A model generated the notes under the pieces. That model saw only the letters and a list, made by a program, of their open reading frames with translations. It did no database searches and was not told the origin of the DNA. The position numbers and the translations under genes were made by a program. A DNA stretch of 10,459 nucleotides from an uncultured Collinsella sp. (GTDB lineage Bacteria > Actinomycetota > Coriobacteriia > Coriobacteriales > Coriobacteriaceae), in the NCBI GenBank assembly GCA_902475445.1, contig CABRZN010000068.1, positions 1 through 10,459 of the forward strand, read 5' to 3'. Of the stretch, positions 1-6,742 are shown piece by piece (positions within the stretch are counted from its first letter, which is position 1; each line of letters starts with the position of its first letter).

Positions 1-668
1 GCGCCAAAGGCCATGGCAAAGTTCTCGGCGTTGAGCTGGCCGGATACGGTAAGGCTCGCGTGCTTTCCAAAGAAGTCCTGGCTCCAGTCAACCTCGCCGG
101 ATTCGGTGAGGGGCGGATTTTTGGGGTCGAGCGTGGTCACGCGGAACATCTCGCCGGCGCCCTCGCAGTCACTCGTGGTGATGATGGGGGTGTTGACGTA
201 GACAAAGCCCTGCTCCTGGAAGAAGCGGTGGATGGCGGCAGCCGCGACAGAACGGATGCGGAACACGGCGTGGAACAGGTTGGTGCGCGGGCGCAGGTGC
301 TGTTGGGTGCGCAGGAACTCGACGGTTGCGCGCTTCTTCTGCAGCGGGTAATCCGGGGCGCTGACGCCCTCGACCTCAATGGAGGTGGCAGAAAGCTCGA
401 AAGGCTGGGGCGCATCGGGGGTCAGCTTGACGGTGCCGGTGCAAATGAGTGCGGCCGAGACGTTTTGATGGGCGATCTCGTCGTAGTTGTCGAGTGCCTC
501 GCGGTTCATGACGACCTGCAGGTCGCGGAAGCAGCTGCCGTCGTTGAGCGTAACAAAGCCAAAGTTCTTCATGTCGCGGATGGACTTGACCCAGCCGGCG
601 ACGGTGACGGTCTGGCCGCCGAGCGACTCGGCATCGGCATAGAGCTGCGCGATTTTGGTGCGGTTCAC
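1..668 (-). CDS. asnS: Asparaginyl-tRNA synthetase, N-terminal part (runs off the left edge)
   Basis: Cytoplasmic class IIb aminoacyl-tRNA synthetase that charges tRNA-Asn with asparagine. About 222 residues are present; the C-terminal part of the catalytic domain, including motif 3, lies outside the window. Residues about 20-105 form the OB-fold anticodon-binding domain (VTVAGWVKSIRDMKNFGFV at 21-39). The catalytic domain follows: a motif 1-type helix with HLRPRTNLF (124-132) leading to FVYVNTPII (155-163), then SDCEGAGEMFRVTTL (166-180), which is characteristic of AsnRS, and LTVSGQLNAE (206-215). The insertion between these last two blocks favours AsnRS over AspRS. The start is taken as the GTG at 668-666, because GGGAGGA lies just upstream at good spacing. 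An in-frame ATG at 680-678 would add four residues but would overlap that ribosome binding site. The leader is short and shows no T-box. The gene runs leftward from its own promoter and its neighbour ends in a terminator, so it is probably monocistronic at this end. Confidence 0.95.
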   Translation of the reverse strand, partial: MNRTKIAQLYADAESLGGQTVTVAGWVKSIRDMKNFGFVTLNDGSCFRDLQVVMNREALDNYDEIAHQNVSAALICTGTVKLTPDAPQPFELSATSIEVEGVSAPDYPLQKKRATVEFLRTQQHLRPRTNLFHAVFRIRSVAAAAIHRFFQEQGFVYVNTPIITTSDCEGAGEMFRVTTLDPKNPPLTESGEVDWSQDFFGKHASLTVSGQLNAENFAMAFG

Positions 669-714
669 GTATCCTCCCATAACGGTTGAATGATAGTTAT
701 CCATACAGTTCGAT

Positions 715-723
715 ATTCTAGCA
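715..723 (-). promoter_or_regulatory. Probable extended -10 promoter of asnS
   Basis: Read on the minus strand, the sequence is TGCTAGAAT, an extended -10 motif (TGn followed by TAGAAT, 5 of 6 to consensus). Transcription from here would give a leader of about 40 nt before the asnS GTG. The hexamer at the expected -35 position (743-738) is a poor match, which extended -10 promoters tolerate. This is read by eye only. Confidence 0.4.
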
Positions 724-770
724 GCTCGGCTCATTTGGGCTATACAGATAAGGCATTGGCGGGATGGTTT

Positions 771-812
771 TTCAAACGAAAAGCGCCCGCGGCCAAATGG
801 TCGCGGGCGCTT
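771..812 (-). terminator. Rho-independent terminator of the PTS IIA gene
   Basis: The arms 781-794 and 799-812 pair over 14 bp (11 perfect GC-rich pairs, one G-U, then CC/GG) around a 4-nt loop. On the minus strand the stem is followed by a T-rich run (TTTTCGTTTG). It lies about 38 nt past the stop codon of the IIA gene and upstream of the asnS promoter, so it separates the two minus-strand genes. No T-tract follows on the plus strand. Confidence 0.85.
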
Positions 813-849
813 GACGAGGTGCCTTTTGGCTGTGTGGCGCGGGGCCTGG

Positions 850-1413
850 CTACTTGGTCTTGGCAACCAGCAGCGGGTCGCCAAGCTTGACGAGCGGGTT
901 GCCGCCGATAAGCGTTCCAGACTCGCCGACATGGTCGATGCTCTTAAGACGATCGAGCTCGGAGACGATGACGGTCACGATGTCCTCGTGGCCGGCGGCC
1001 TTGATGGCCTCGCGATCGAAGCTGATGAGCGGCTGGCCGGCCTTGACCACATCGCCCATCTCGACAAAGCGGGCAAAACCCTTGCCGTTCATTTCCACGG
1101 TGCCCAGGCCAACATGGATGAATACGCGCAGACCGTCCTCGGTAATCATGCCGATGGAGTGGTTGGTGACAGTGGTGGCGCCGATGCGGCCGTTGGCGGG
1201 CGCATAGATGGTGCCGGTAATGGGCTCGATGCCATAGCCCTGGCCAAGCATGCCCGAGGCGATCGTCTCGTCGGGAACCTCGTCCAGGCTGACGAGCACG
1301 CCGTTGACGGGGGCATAGATGACGCCTTCGCGGGTGGCGAAGCTTGCTGCGGGCGGAACGGACGCCTCGCCGGTCGAGGTGAAGGTGGACTTAAGCGAAT
1401 CGAGCAGACCCAT
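850..1413 (-). CDS. crr: PTS system glucose-family EIIA component (Crr-like)
   Basis: Stand-alone EIIA protein of the glucose PTS family (187 aa; E. coli Crr is 169). It accepts phosphate from HPr on a histidine and passes it to an EIIB domain during sugar uptake. In many bacteria such proteins also regulate other transporters. Visible motifs: VPDETIASGMLGQGYGI (46-62) and IYAPANGRIG (69-78), which match the Crr-fold signature; TNHSIGMIT (83-91) with the second active-site histidine H85; and VFIHVGLGTVEMNGKGF (97-113) with the phosphorylated histidine H100. GDVVKAGQPLISFD (120-133) follows as expected. The ATG at 1413 is chosen because GGAGG precedes it by 5 nt; upstream in-frame starts lack this. 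No EIIB or EIIC domain is fused or adjacent, so its partner permease must be elsewhere. The gene is monocistronic in this view, with a strong terminator downstream. The symbol is by homology class; it could serve a glucoside or GlcNAc permease instead. Confidence 0.9.
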   Translation of the reverse strand: MGLLDSLKSTFTSTGEASVPPAASFATREGVIYAPVNGVLVSLDEVPDETIASGMLGQGYGIEPITGTIYAPANGRIGATTVTNHSIGMITEDGLRVFIHVGLGTVEMNGKGFARFVEMGDVVKAGQPLISFDREAIKAAGHEDIVTVIVSELDRLKSIDHVGESGTLIGGNPLVKLGDPLLVAKTK

Positions 1414-1657
1414 AGTTGCCTCCAACTTAAATAGGCGCATATCGCGCGTTTGGTTTGCCGGAAACGTTTCATATCTGTTTCGCGGCTTGGTCAACACCCC
1501 CTATTCTACGCTGCTCAGCGATACCTCTGAGCTGGGATTATGTGATATATCAGTTGAAGGGAAACTTATTGCTGGCGTGTTTCTGCGCCACGGGTTCAAG
1601 TGGGGTACGCTTGAAGGCGAAAAACAATGGCGCTTAATTTGCGCGAAGGGAGCACAT
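1414..1657. other. Divergent intergenic region between the PTS IIA gene and the esterase gene
   Basis: This 244-bp region has no credible gene. Besides the palindrome noted at 1461-1470, it holds a small perfect hairpin (GCTCAG 1513-1518 with CTGAGC 1527-1532). There is also a short direct repeat, TTGAAGG followed by GAAA, at 1554 and again at 1611, 57 nt apart. The second copy (TTGAAG, 1611-1616) is 17 nt from TTAATT (1634-1639), but a start there would leave almost no leader for the esterase, so I do not call it a promoter. Confidence 0.4.
1461..1494 (-). promoter_or_regulatory. Possible promoter and operator of the PTS IIA gene
   Basis: A perfect 10-bp palindrome, GAAACGTTTC, lies at 1461-1470, about 48 bp before the IIA start codon. 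Its central CG and flanking A/T runs resemble LacI-family operators. On the minus strand a TTGACC (1494-1489) could be a -35 box, with TATGAA as -10 after a short 15-nt spacer. That -10 would overlap the palindrome, which would suit repression. The spacer is suboptimal and the regulator is not in the window, so this is a suggestion only. Confidence 0.3.
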
Positions 1658-2557
1658 ATGATTGTCGAGAACCATGCGCTGTGGGGCGAGGAGCCGACCG
1701 AGGAATATCCGGCGACGTTTACGTATTTGGGTGCCGAACCGCTGCCCGATAAACCGAATGGCCGCCGCCCTGCCGTGATTATCTGCGGCGGAGGTGCGTT
1801 TACGCATATCGCTCCGCATGAGCAGGATCCCGTGGCGTTTGCGTTTTTGGATCACGGTTACCAGGCCTTTGTGCTCAACTATGTCACAAGTTCTACGGGT
1901 GACGTGAGCTTTCCGCACCCCCAGGCAGATCTTGCCAAGATGGTCGCCACGGTGCGTGCGAATGCCGACGAGTGGCATGTCGATCCCAAGCGCGTGTGCG
2001 TCGTGGGCTTTTCTGCTGGCGGCATGATTTGCGCCTCGCTGGCAACGCAGTGGAAGACCGGCCCCTTCGCGGCACTTGCCGGGGCGCGTCCGGACGACAT
2101 TCGTCCCGACGCCGTGGTGCTGGGCTATCCGTTGCTCGACCTTGCCTATGTGCGCGATATGCAGACGCGTGACCCGCGCATCGACCTGCGCGTGCCCAAG
2201 ACGGGTGGCAAGACAGGGCGCGATTTGCTCAACGACTATCTGTCGATGGTGACGGGCGGCGAGGCGACCGATGAGCACCTGACCGACATTTGCCCTACCA
2301 CGCATGTTTCGCGCCAGATGCCGCCGACCTTTGTGTGGGGCGTGTCCGACGACAAGACAGCGCCGATCGCACAGGTCTATCCGTTTGCGCAGCGCATGAC
2401 CGAGGAGGGCGTCGCTTGCGAGATGCACGTCTTTGACCAGGGCGGTCACGGCCTTTCGCTCGGCAACGCCAACACCGCGGTCGACAACGAGGACAAGCAG
2501 GTGGCAGTCCGTCCTTGGATCCGCCTGGCCTTCCGTTTCCTGGAGCGCCATATGTAA
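1658..2557 (+). CDS. Alpha/beta-hydrolase esterase (Aes / acetyl-xylan-esterase-like)
   Basis: Serine hydrolase of 299 residues, probably cleaving acetyl or other short acyl esters, perhaps on sugars or glycans. It has no signal peptide, so it acts in the cytoplasm. The catalytic serine is S119 in the nucleophile elbow VVGFSAGG (115-122), the acid is probably D232 in GVSDDKTAP (228-236), and the histidine is H264 in QGGHGLSL (261-268). ICGGGAF (42-48) sits where the oxyanion-hole HGGG normally lies; the usual histidine is replaced by cysteine. WHVDPKRVCVVG (106-117) is typical of COG0657 esterases. The start is the ATG at 1658, preceded by AAGGGAG at 5 nt. A longer reading from 1319 exists but would run antisense through the neighbouring IIA gene and is rejected. 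The gene ends 47 nt before the next plus-strand gene, with no terminator seen between, so the two may share a transcript. The substrate cannot be told from sequence. Confidence 0.85.
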   Translation: MIVENHALWGEEPTEEYPATFTYLGAEPLPDKPNGRRPAVIICGGGAFTHIAPHEQDPVAFAFLDHGYQAFVLNYVTSSTGDVSFPHPQADLAKMVATVRANADEWHVDPKRVCVVGFSAGGMICASLATQWKTGPFAALAGARPDDIRPDAVVLGYPLLDLAYVRDMQTRDPRIDLRVPKTGGKTGRDLLNDYLSMVTGGEATDEHLTDICPTTHVSRQMPPTFVWGVSDDKTAPIAQVYPFAQRMTEEGVACEMHVFDQGGHGLSLGNANTAVDNEDKQVAVRPWIRLAFRFLERHM

Positions 2558-2604
2558 AAGTAGACTACTTGCCCGTTTCAAAAAGCCTACTCAGAGGAGG
2601 AGCC

Positions 2605-2925
2605 ATGCTCGAGGGTACGTATGTGGTTTCGGCCCAGACGCCGGTGGGGAGTAAACGCGGCGAGGTGACGTTTTCGCATGGGGTGAACGGCGTGCTCAGG
2701 GCAGTACTAAACGTCAGGGGTCTCAATATCGCTCTCTCGAGTGCCCGCGCTGAGGGCGATTTCTTTGAACTCTCGGGTACTATCTCCCACGTCTTGATGG
2801 GCAAGGCGCCCTTTACATGCACGGGGTCAGTCGAGGGTGATCGACTCACTGCTACCGCGCGGTCGGGTTCCGTTTCGATCTCGCTGAGCGGTATGCGCAA
2901 AGAGCTTTCGGGGCGCACCGCATAA
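2605..2925 (+). CDS. Small hypothetical protein, probable all-beta (lipocalin-like) domain
   Basis: Protein of 106 residues with a near-perfect ribosome binding site (AGAGGAGG, 4 nt before the ATG), so it is very likely translated. I do not recognise a named family with certainty. The chain is a series of short beta-strand-like segments: GTYVVSAQTPVGSKRGEVTF (4-23), VLRAVLNVRG, FFELSGTISH, FTCTGSVEGDRLTATA and SVSISLSGMR. They alternate with G-D/G-N turns and there is almost no helix. This fits a small up-and-down beta-barrel of the kind found alone or appended to oxidoreductases in anaerobic Gram-positives, where a TPMG-like motif sits near the N-terminus. It has no signal peptide and no cysteine pair suggesting metal binding. 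It lies 47 nt after the esterase and about 120 nt before feoAB. No function is assigned. Confidence 0.75.
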   Translation: MLEGTYVVSAQTPVGSKRGEVTFSHGVNGVLRAVLNVRGLNIALSSARAEGDFFELSGTISHVLMGKAPFTCTGSVEGDRLTATARSGSVSISLSGMRKELSGRTA

Positions 2926-2950
2926 AGTTTGCGCAGGTAAACATCGGTAT

Positions 2951-3024
2951 TTGACTTTATAAAATAGTTCAGAGCGCTATCATTTGTCGTTACGAGTTGG
3001 TTAGCCCCGGTAAACGGTTAACCG
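2951..3024 (+). promoter_or_regulatory. AT-rich promoter region and possible metal-regulator site upstream of feoAB
   Basis: The 121-nt gap before feoAB contains TTGACT (2951-2956) and TATCAT (2978-2983) in an AT-rich stretch that stands out from the GC-rich surroundings. The spacer of 21 nt is too long for an ideal promoter, so the exact boxes are uncertain. Downstream, TTGGTTAGCC (2997-3006) matches one half of the DtxR/IdeR consensus. A perfect 10-bp palindrome, CGGTTAACCG, follows at 3015-3024. An iron-responsive repressor here would fit a ferrous iron transporter, but only one half-site is convincing. Confidence 0.35.
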
Positions 3025-3046
3025 CGTCTAACGAAAGGATGAGCGC

Positions 3047-5407
3047 GTGAAGCTCGATACACTCGAGATTGGAAAGGACGCCGTTGTCGCATCGGTGGCA
3101 TCGGACGATCAGGCACTCCGACAGCATATTTTGGACATGGGTCTAACGCCGGGCACCGAAGTCACCATGATGAAGTACGCCCCTATGGGCGACCCGCTCG
3201 AGATTCGCCTGCGTGGCTACGAGTTGACGCTGCGCAAGGACGATGCCGCTCGCATCGAGCTCGTGGGCATTCACGATACCGATATGGGTCCGCGCGCCAA
3301 CGCCGCAATCGGCACGACGGAGCATCCGGCACTCGGCGAGGGGACGTATTCGCCCCGTGCGGCAAAGACGGCCGTGCCCGAGGGCGCGCCGCTGCACTTT
3401 GCCCTCGCCGGCAACCAAAACTGCGGCAAGACCACGCTGTTCAACCAGCTGACGGGCTCCAACCAGCATGTCGGTAACTTTCCTGGCGTGACGGTCGACC
3501 GCAAAGATGGCTCCATCCGCAACCACCCCGAGGCAAGCGTTACCGACCTGCCCGGCATTTACTCCCTGTCGCCGTATACGGGCGAAGAGATCGTGAGCCG
3601 CCAGTTTATCCTGGATGAGCATCCCGACGCCATCATCGACATCATCGATGCCACCAACATCGAGCGCAATCTGTACCTGACGCTGCAGCTTATGGAGCTC
3701 GATCGTCCCATGGTCATCGCGCTCAACATGATGGACGAGGTGACCGCCAACGGTGGCGCCGTAGACGTCAACCTGCTCGAGAGCCTGCTGGGCGTGCCTG
3801 TTGTTCCCATTAGCGCTGCCCGCAACGAGGGTATTGGCGAGTTGGTGGATCATGCCTTGCACGTGGCGCGGTTCCGCGAGCGCCCCGGTCGCCTGGACTT
3901 CTGCGCGCCCGATGGTCCAGACGGCGGCGCGCTGCATCGCTGCATTCACGGCATCGCCAACCTTATCGAGGACCATGCCGCGACGGCGCATATCCCGGTG
4001 CGTTTTGCGGCGACCAAGTTGGTTGAGGGCGACGAGCTGGTGACCGAGGCGCTTCATCTGGACCGTAACGAACTTGACGCCATCGAGCACATCATTACCC
4101 AGATGGAGGGTGAGGCCGGTACCGACCGTCTATCTGCACTGGCTGACATGCGCTTCGGCTTTATCGGCGACGTGTGTGGACGCTGCGTCGTCAAGCCGCA
4201 CGAGAGCCGCGAGCACGTGCGTTCCGTCAAGATCGACCGCATCCTGACGGGTCGCTACACGGCCATTCCGGCGTTCCTGGTGATCATGGGCCTCGTCTTT
4301 TGGCTGACGTTTGGCGTGATCGGCGCGGCGTTGCAGGGACTTATGGAGGACGGCATCGCTGCCATCATCGCCTCGGCTGATGCGGGCCTCAAGGCGTTCG
4401 GAACCAACGATGTGGTGCGCTCGCTGGCTGTCGACGGCGTGCTTACGGGCGTGGGCAGCGTGCTGACCTTCCTGCCGATTATCGTCGTGCTCTTTTTGTT
4501 CCTCTCTATTCTGGAAGACTCCGGCTACATGGCGCGCGTGGCCTTTGTTATGGATAAAGTGCTGCGTCGCTTTGGCCTGTCGGGCCGCAGCTTCGTGCCT
4601 ATGCTCGTCGGTTTTGGCTGCACTGTGCCGGCTATCATGTCGACCCGTACGCTCCCATCCGAGCACGACCGCAAGATGACGGTCATGCTCACGCCGTTCA
4701 TGAGCTGTTCGGCCAAGTTGCCGGTCTACGGTCTGCTGTGCGGGGCGTTTTTCCCGCAGGCGACGGTTCCCGCCATGGTCTCGCTCTATCTGATTGGCAT
4801 TGCGGTCGGTTGCATCGCGGCTTTGGTACTCAACCGCACGGCATTTAAGGGCGACCCGGTGCCGTTTATCATGGAGCTTCCCAACTACCGCCTGCCGAGC
4901 ATCAAGACGACGGTGATGCTGGCATGGGATAAGGCCAAGGACTTTATTACCAAGGCCTTTACCATTATCTTTGCCGCTACGGTGGTCATCTGGTTCCTTC
5001 AGACGTTCGATATCCGCTTTAATGTGGTCGCCGACCAGTCGCAAAGCCTGCTTGCGGGCCTCGGCAGCATCATCGCGCCGGTGCTGGCGCCGCTCGGCTT
5101 TGGCGACTGGCGCGCCTCGACGGCGCTCGTCACCGGACTCATTGCCAAGGAGAGCGTCATCTCGACTCTCACGGTGCTTTTGGGCGCAACGTCGCCCGCG
5201 GCGCTGTCGACCATGTTTTCGCCGTTTACCGCCTACGTGTTCTTGGTCTTTACGCTGCTGTACCCGCCTTGCGTGGCGTCCATCGGCGCCGTCAAGAGCG
5301 AGTTAGGCGCGCGCTATGCCGTGGCTGTATTCGCGTTTCAGGTGACGGTCGCCTGGATCGTGGCGTTTGTCGTGCATTCGGCGGGCATATTGCTGGGGTT
5401 GGCTTAG
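3047..5407 (+). CDS. feoB: FeoA-FeoB fusion ferrous iron transporter
   Basis: Inner-membrane Fe(II) uptake protein of 786 residues with FeoA fused to the N-terminus of FeoB. Residues 1-75 are an SH3-like FeoA domain (ILDMGLTPGTEVTMMKYAPMGDP at 28-50). A variable linker runs to about 115. The G domain follows: G1 GNQNCGKT (122-129), FPGVTVD (145-151, with the G2 Thr), G3 DLPG (167-170), G4 NMMD (227-230) and G5-like ISA. A helical GDI-type region leads to the membrane domain from about 404. It contains Gate-type halves with FVPMLVGFGCTVPAIMSTRT (516-535) and MSCSAKLPVYG (552-562), and IAKESVIST near 699-707. About ten hydrophobic segments extend to the C-terminus. G1 reads GNQNCGKT rather than the textbook GNPNSGKT, but the P-loop lysine and threonine are kept. 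The start is GTG at 3047 with AAAGGA upstream; a three-codon ATG frame at 3039 overlaps it. No feoC follows. The protein is intact and probably functional. Confidence 0.95.
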   Translation: MKLDTLEIGKDAVVASVASDDQALRQHILDMGLTPGTEVTMMKYAPMGDPLEIRLRGYELTLRKDDAARIELVGIHDTDMGPRANAAIGTTEHPALGEGTYSPRAAKTAVPEGAPLHFALAGNQNCGKTTLFNQLTGSNQHVGNFPGVTVDRKDGSIRNHPEASVTDLPGIYSLSPYTGEEIVSRQFILDEHPDAIIDIIDATNIERNLYLTLQLMELDRPMVIALNMMDEVTANGGAVDVNLLESLLGVPVVPISAARNEGIGELVDHALHVARFRERPGRLDFCAPDGPDGGALHRCIHGIANLIEDHAATAHIPVRFAATKLVEGDELVTEALHLDRNELDAIEHIITQMEGEAGTDRLSALADMRFGFIGDVCGRCVVKPHESREHVRSVKIDRILTGRYTAIPAFLVIMGLVFWLTFGVIGAALQGLMEDGIAAIIASADAGLKAFGTNDVVRSLAVDGVLTGVGSVLTFLPIIVVLFLFLSILEDSGYMARVAFVMDKVLRRFGLSGRSFVPMLVGFGCTVPAIMSTRTLPSEHDRKMTVMLTPFMSCSAKLPVYGLLCGAFFPQATVPAMVSLYLIGIAVGCIAALVLNRTAFKGDPVPFIMELPNYRLPSIKTTVMLAWDKAKDFITKAFTIIFAATVVIWFLQTFDIRFNVVADQSQSLLAGLGSIIAPVLAPLGFGDWRASTALVTGLIAKESVISTLTVLLGATSPAALSTMFSPFTAYVFLVFTLLYPPCVASIGAVKSELGARYAVAVFAFQVTVAWIVAFVVHSAGILLGLA

Positions 5408-5447
5408 CTATTTATTGACGGCGCAACCTCTGTGTATTGAGTTGATT

Positions 5448-5483
5448 GCGGCCCTGCATCTGTACTGACGGATGCGGGGCCGT
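5448..5483 (+). terminator. Stem-loop after feoB, probable weak terminator
   Basis: The arms 5449-5460 and 5471-5482 pair over 12 bp with one G-U, closed by a 10-nt loop; a further outer G-U is possible. It lies about 40 nt past the feoB stop codon, where a terminator would be expected. No T-tract follows on the plus strand (the next bases are TTGCTATATAAT), so it may terminate poorly or serve mainly as an RNA 3' end stabiliser. Its 3' arm lies inside the promoter described next. Confidence 0.5.
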
Positions 5484-5494
5484 TGCTATATAAT
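5465..5494 (+). promoter_or_regulatory. Probable promoter of the sotB-like gene
   Basis: The -10 box is a perfect TATAAT (5489-5494). An 18-nt spacer separates it from CTGACG (5465-5470), a 4-of-6 match to TTGACA. Transcription would start near 5501, giving a leader of about 30 nt before the ATG at 5531. This is the clearest sigma-70-type promoter in the window. Confidence 0.6.
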
Positions 5495-5530
5495 CGCCCA
5501 CCGCCCAAGACAATCGGAGAGGTTTCCTAC

Positions 5531-6727
5531 ATGACTCAGGCAAGACAAGATGGCATCTCGCTCAAGCAGTGGCTCCCGCTTATCGGGCTCGCCTGTTGTG
5601 CGTTCGTGTTCAACACGTCGGAGTTTATGCCCATCGGCCTTCTGACCGATATCGCCGCGTCGTTCTCGCTCACCGAGGCCCAGGCAGGCATCATGATCTC
5701 GGTCTACGCCTGGGGCGTCATGTTGCTGTCGTTGCCGCTTATGGTGTTTGCCTCGCGCTTCGAGTTCAAGCGGATGCTGCTGGGCGTGCTCGCCGTGTTC
5801 TCGCTCGGGCAGTTTCTGTCGGCCGTGGCGCCGACCTATCCTATTTTGGTCTGCGCGCGCCTGGTGGTCGCCTGCTCGCACGCCGTGTTCTGGTCGGTCG
5901 CTTCGATCATAGCCTCGCGCCTGGTCGATACGCGTCATGGGGCGCTCGCCATCAGCATGATCGCCACGGGCTCGTCCATCGCGCAGATCTTCGGCCTGCC
6001 CCTCGGTCGCGCCATCGGCCTGGCCGTGGGCTGGCGTATGACGTTTGCCGTGGTCGGAGCTTTTTCTGCCGTCGCGGTGGTGTACCAGGCAGCGGTGTTC
6101 CCGGTCATGCCGGCGGGCGAGCGCTTTACCGTCAAACAGCTGCCCGAGCTGCTCAAGAACCCGCTCCTCATCGCGCTCTACGCAGTCACGGTCTTCATGG
6201 CGACCGGCTATTACGCAAGCTACAGCTATATCGAGCCCTTCCTGGCGCAGGTCGCCCATGTCGACGCAAGCGCCATCACCATGACGCTGACGGCGTTTGG
6301 CTGCTCCGGTCTGCTCGGAAGCTGGCTGTTCGGCCGACTGTTCGATGGCCATCGCTTCCCGTTCTTGGCTATCACACTCTCCGGCGTGCCGGTGGCTCTG
6401 CTGCTCATGGGTCCGGTTGCACCGTCGCTCGTCGCCGTTCTCGCTGTTTGCGCGCTATGGGGCTGCTGCTCCACGGCCTTTAACGTGGCGTTTCAGGCCG
6501 AGCTCATCAAGTACACGCCGGCGGATTCGTCGGCCGTCGCCATGTCGATCTTCTCGGGCCTGTTTAACCTCGGCATCGGCACGGGCACCGCGATCGGCGG
6601 CGCCGTGGTTTCGGGTCCCGGTATCTCCTGGATTGGCTTCGCGGGCGGGGCGATTACCGTCGTGGGCGTCATCCTCGCCATTACGGTGCTGTTCCCGGCC
6701 ATACGCCGCGCAAAGCCCGTCGCCTAA
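5531..6727 (+). CDS. MFS sugar efflux transporter, SotB family
   Basis: Major facilitator transporter of 398 residues and about 12 membrane segments. It resembles E. coli SotB (YdeA), a proton-driven exporter of arabinose and related sugars. Shared landmarks include FVFNTSEFMPIGLLTDIA (25-42), the segment MISVYAWGVMLLSLPL (55-70), ARLVVACSHAVFWS (109-122), GLPLGRAIG..GWRMTF (155-172), TGYYASYSYIEPF (225-237) and a late VAMSIFSGLFNLGIGTG (336-352). These order and spacings follow SotB through its length, so the family call is firm; the substrate is inferred. The ATG at 5531 is chosen because GGAGAGG precedes it by about 9 nt; an upstream frame from 5483 would start inside the -10 region. It has its own promoter and is followed by a large stem-loop, so it is probably transcribed alone. 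In neighbourhood terms it may relieve sugar or sugar-phosphate stress. A drug efflux role cannot be excluded. Confidence 0.85.
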   Translation: MTQARQDGISLKQWLPLIGLACCAFVFNTSEFMPIGLLTDIAASFSLTEAQAGIMISVYAWGVMLLSLPLMVFASRFEFKRMLLGVLAVFSLGQFLSAVAPTYPILVCARLVVACSHAVFWSVASIIASRLVDTRHGALAISMIATGSSIAQIFGLPLGRAIGLAVGWRMTFAVVGAFSAVAVVYQAAVFPVMPAGERFTVKQLPELLKNPLLIALYAVTVFMATGYYASYSYIEPFLAQVAHVDASAITMTLTAFGCSGLLGSWLFGRLFDGHRFPFLAITLSGVPVALLLMGPVAPSLVAVLAVCALWGCCSTAFNVAFQAELIKYTPADSSAVAMSIFSGLFNLGIGTGTAIGGAVVSGPGISWIGFAGGAITVVGVILAITVLFPAIRRAKPVA

Positions 6728-6742
6728 TCACGTTCCCTCATC

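Noticed and set aside
60..689. A 209-codon plus-strand frame opposite asnS
   Set aside because: It is antisense to a clearly recognised AsnRS frame, and its Asp/Gly/Val-rich translation has no domain.
669..714. T-box or other riboswitch in the asnS leader
   Set aside because: The leader from the likely promoter is only about 40 nt, too short for a T-box, and no specifier stem or T-box sequence is present.
811..1434. A 207-codon plus-strand frame opposite the PTS IIA gene
   Set aside because: It is antisense to the EIIA frame, which contains both active-site histidines.
1319..1657. N-terminal extension of the esterase by 113 residues
   Set aside because: It would overlap the IIA gene antisense and has no ribosome binding site, while the ATG at 1658 has AAGGGAG at good spacing and starts where esterase similarity begins.
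1634..2581. A 315-codon open frame on the minus strand covering the whole esterase gene
   Set aside because: It is a product of GC-rich codon bias in the esterase. Its translation is rich in His and Arg without domain motifs and no ribosome binding site supports it.
3143..5044. Long minus-strand open frames (315 and 304 codons) inside feoB
   Set aside because: They mirror the FeoB coding frame, show low-complexity His/Arg/Gln-rich translations and lack start signals. The plus-strand FeoB domains are unambiguous.
5486..6352. A 288-codon minus-strand frame across the sotB-like gene
   Set aside because: The translation is Arg/Asp/His-rich with no hydrophobic core, a typical antisense shadow of a membrane protein gene.
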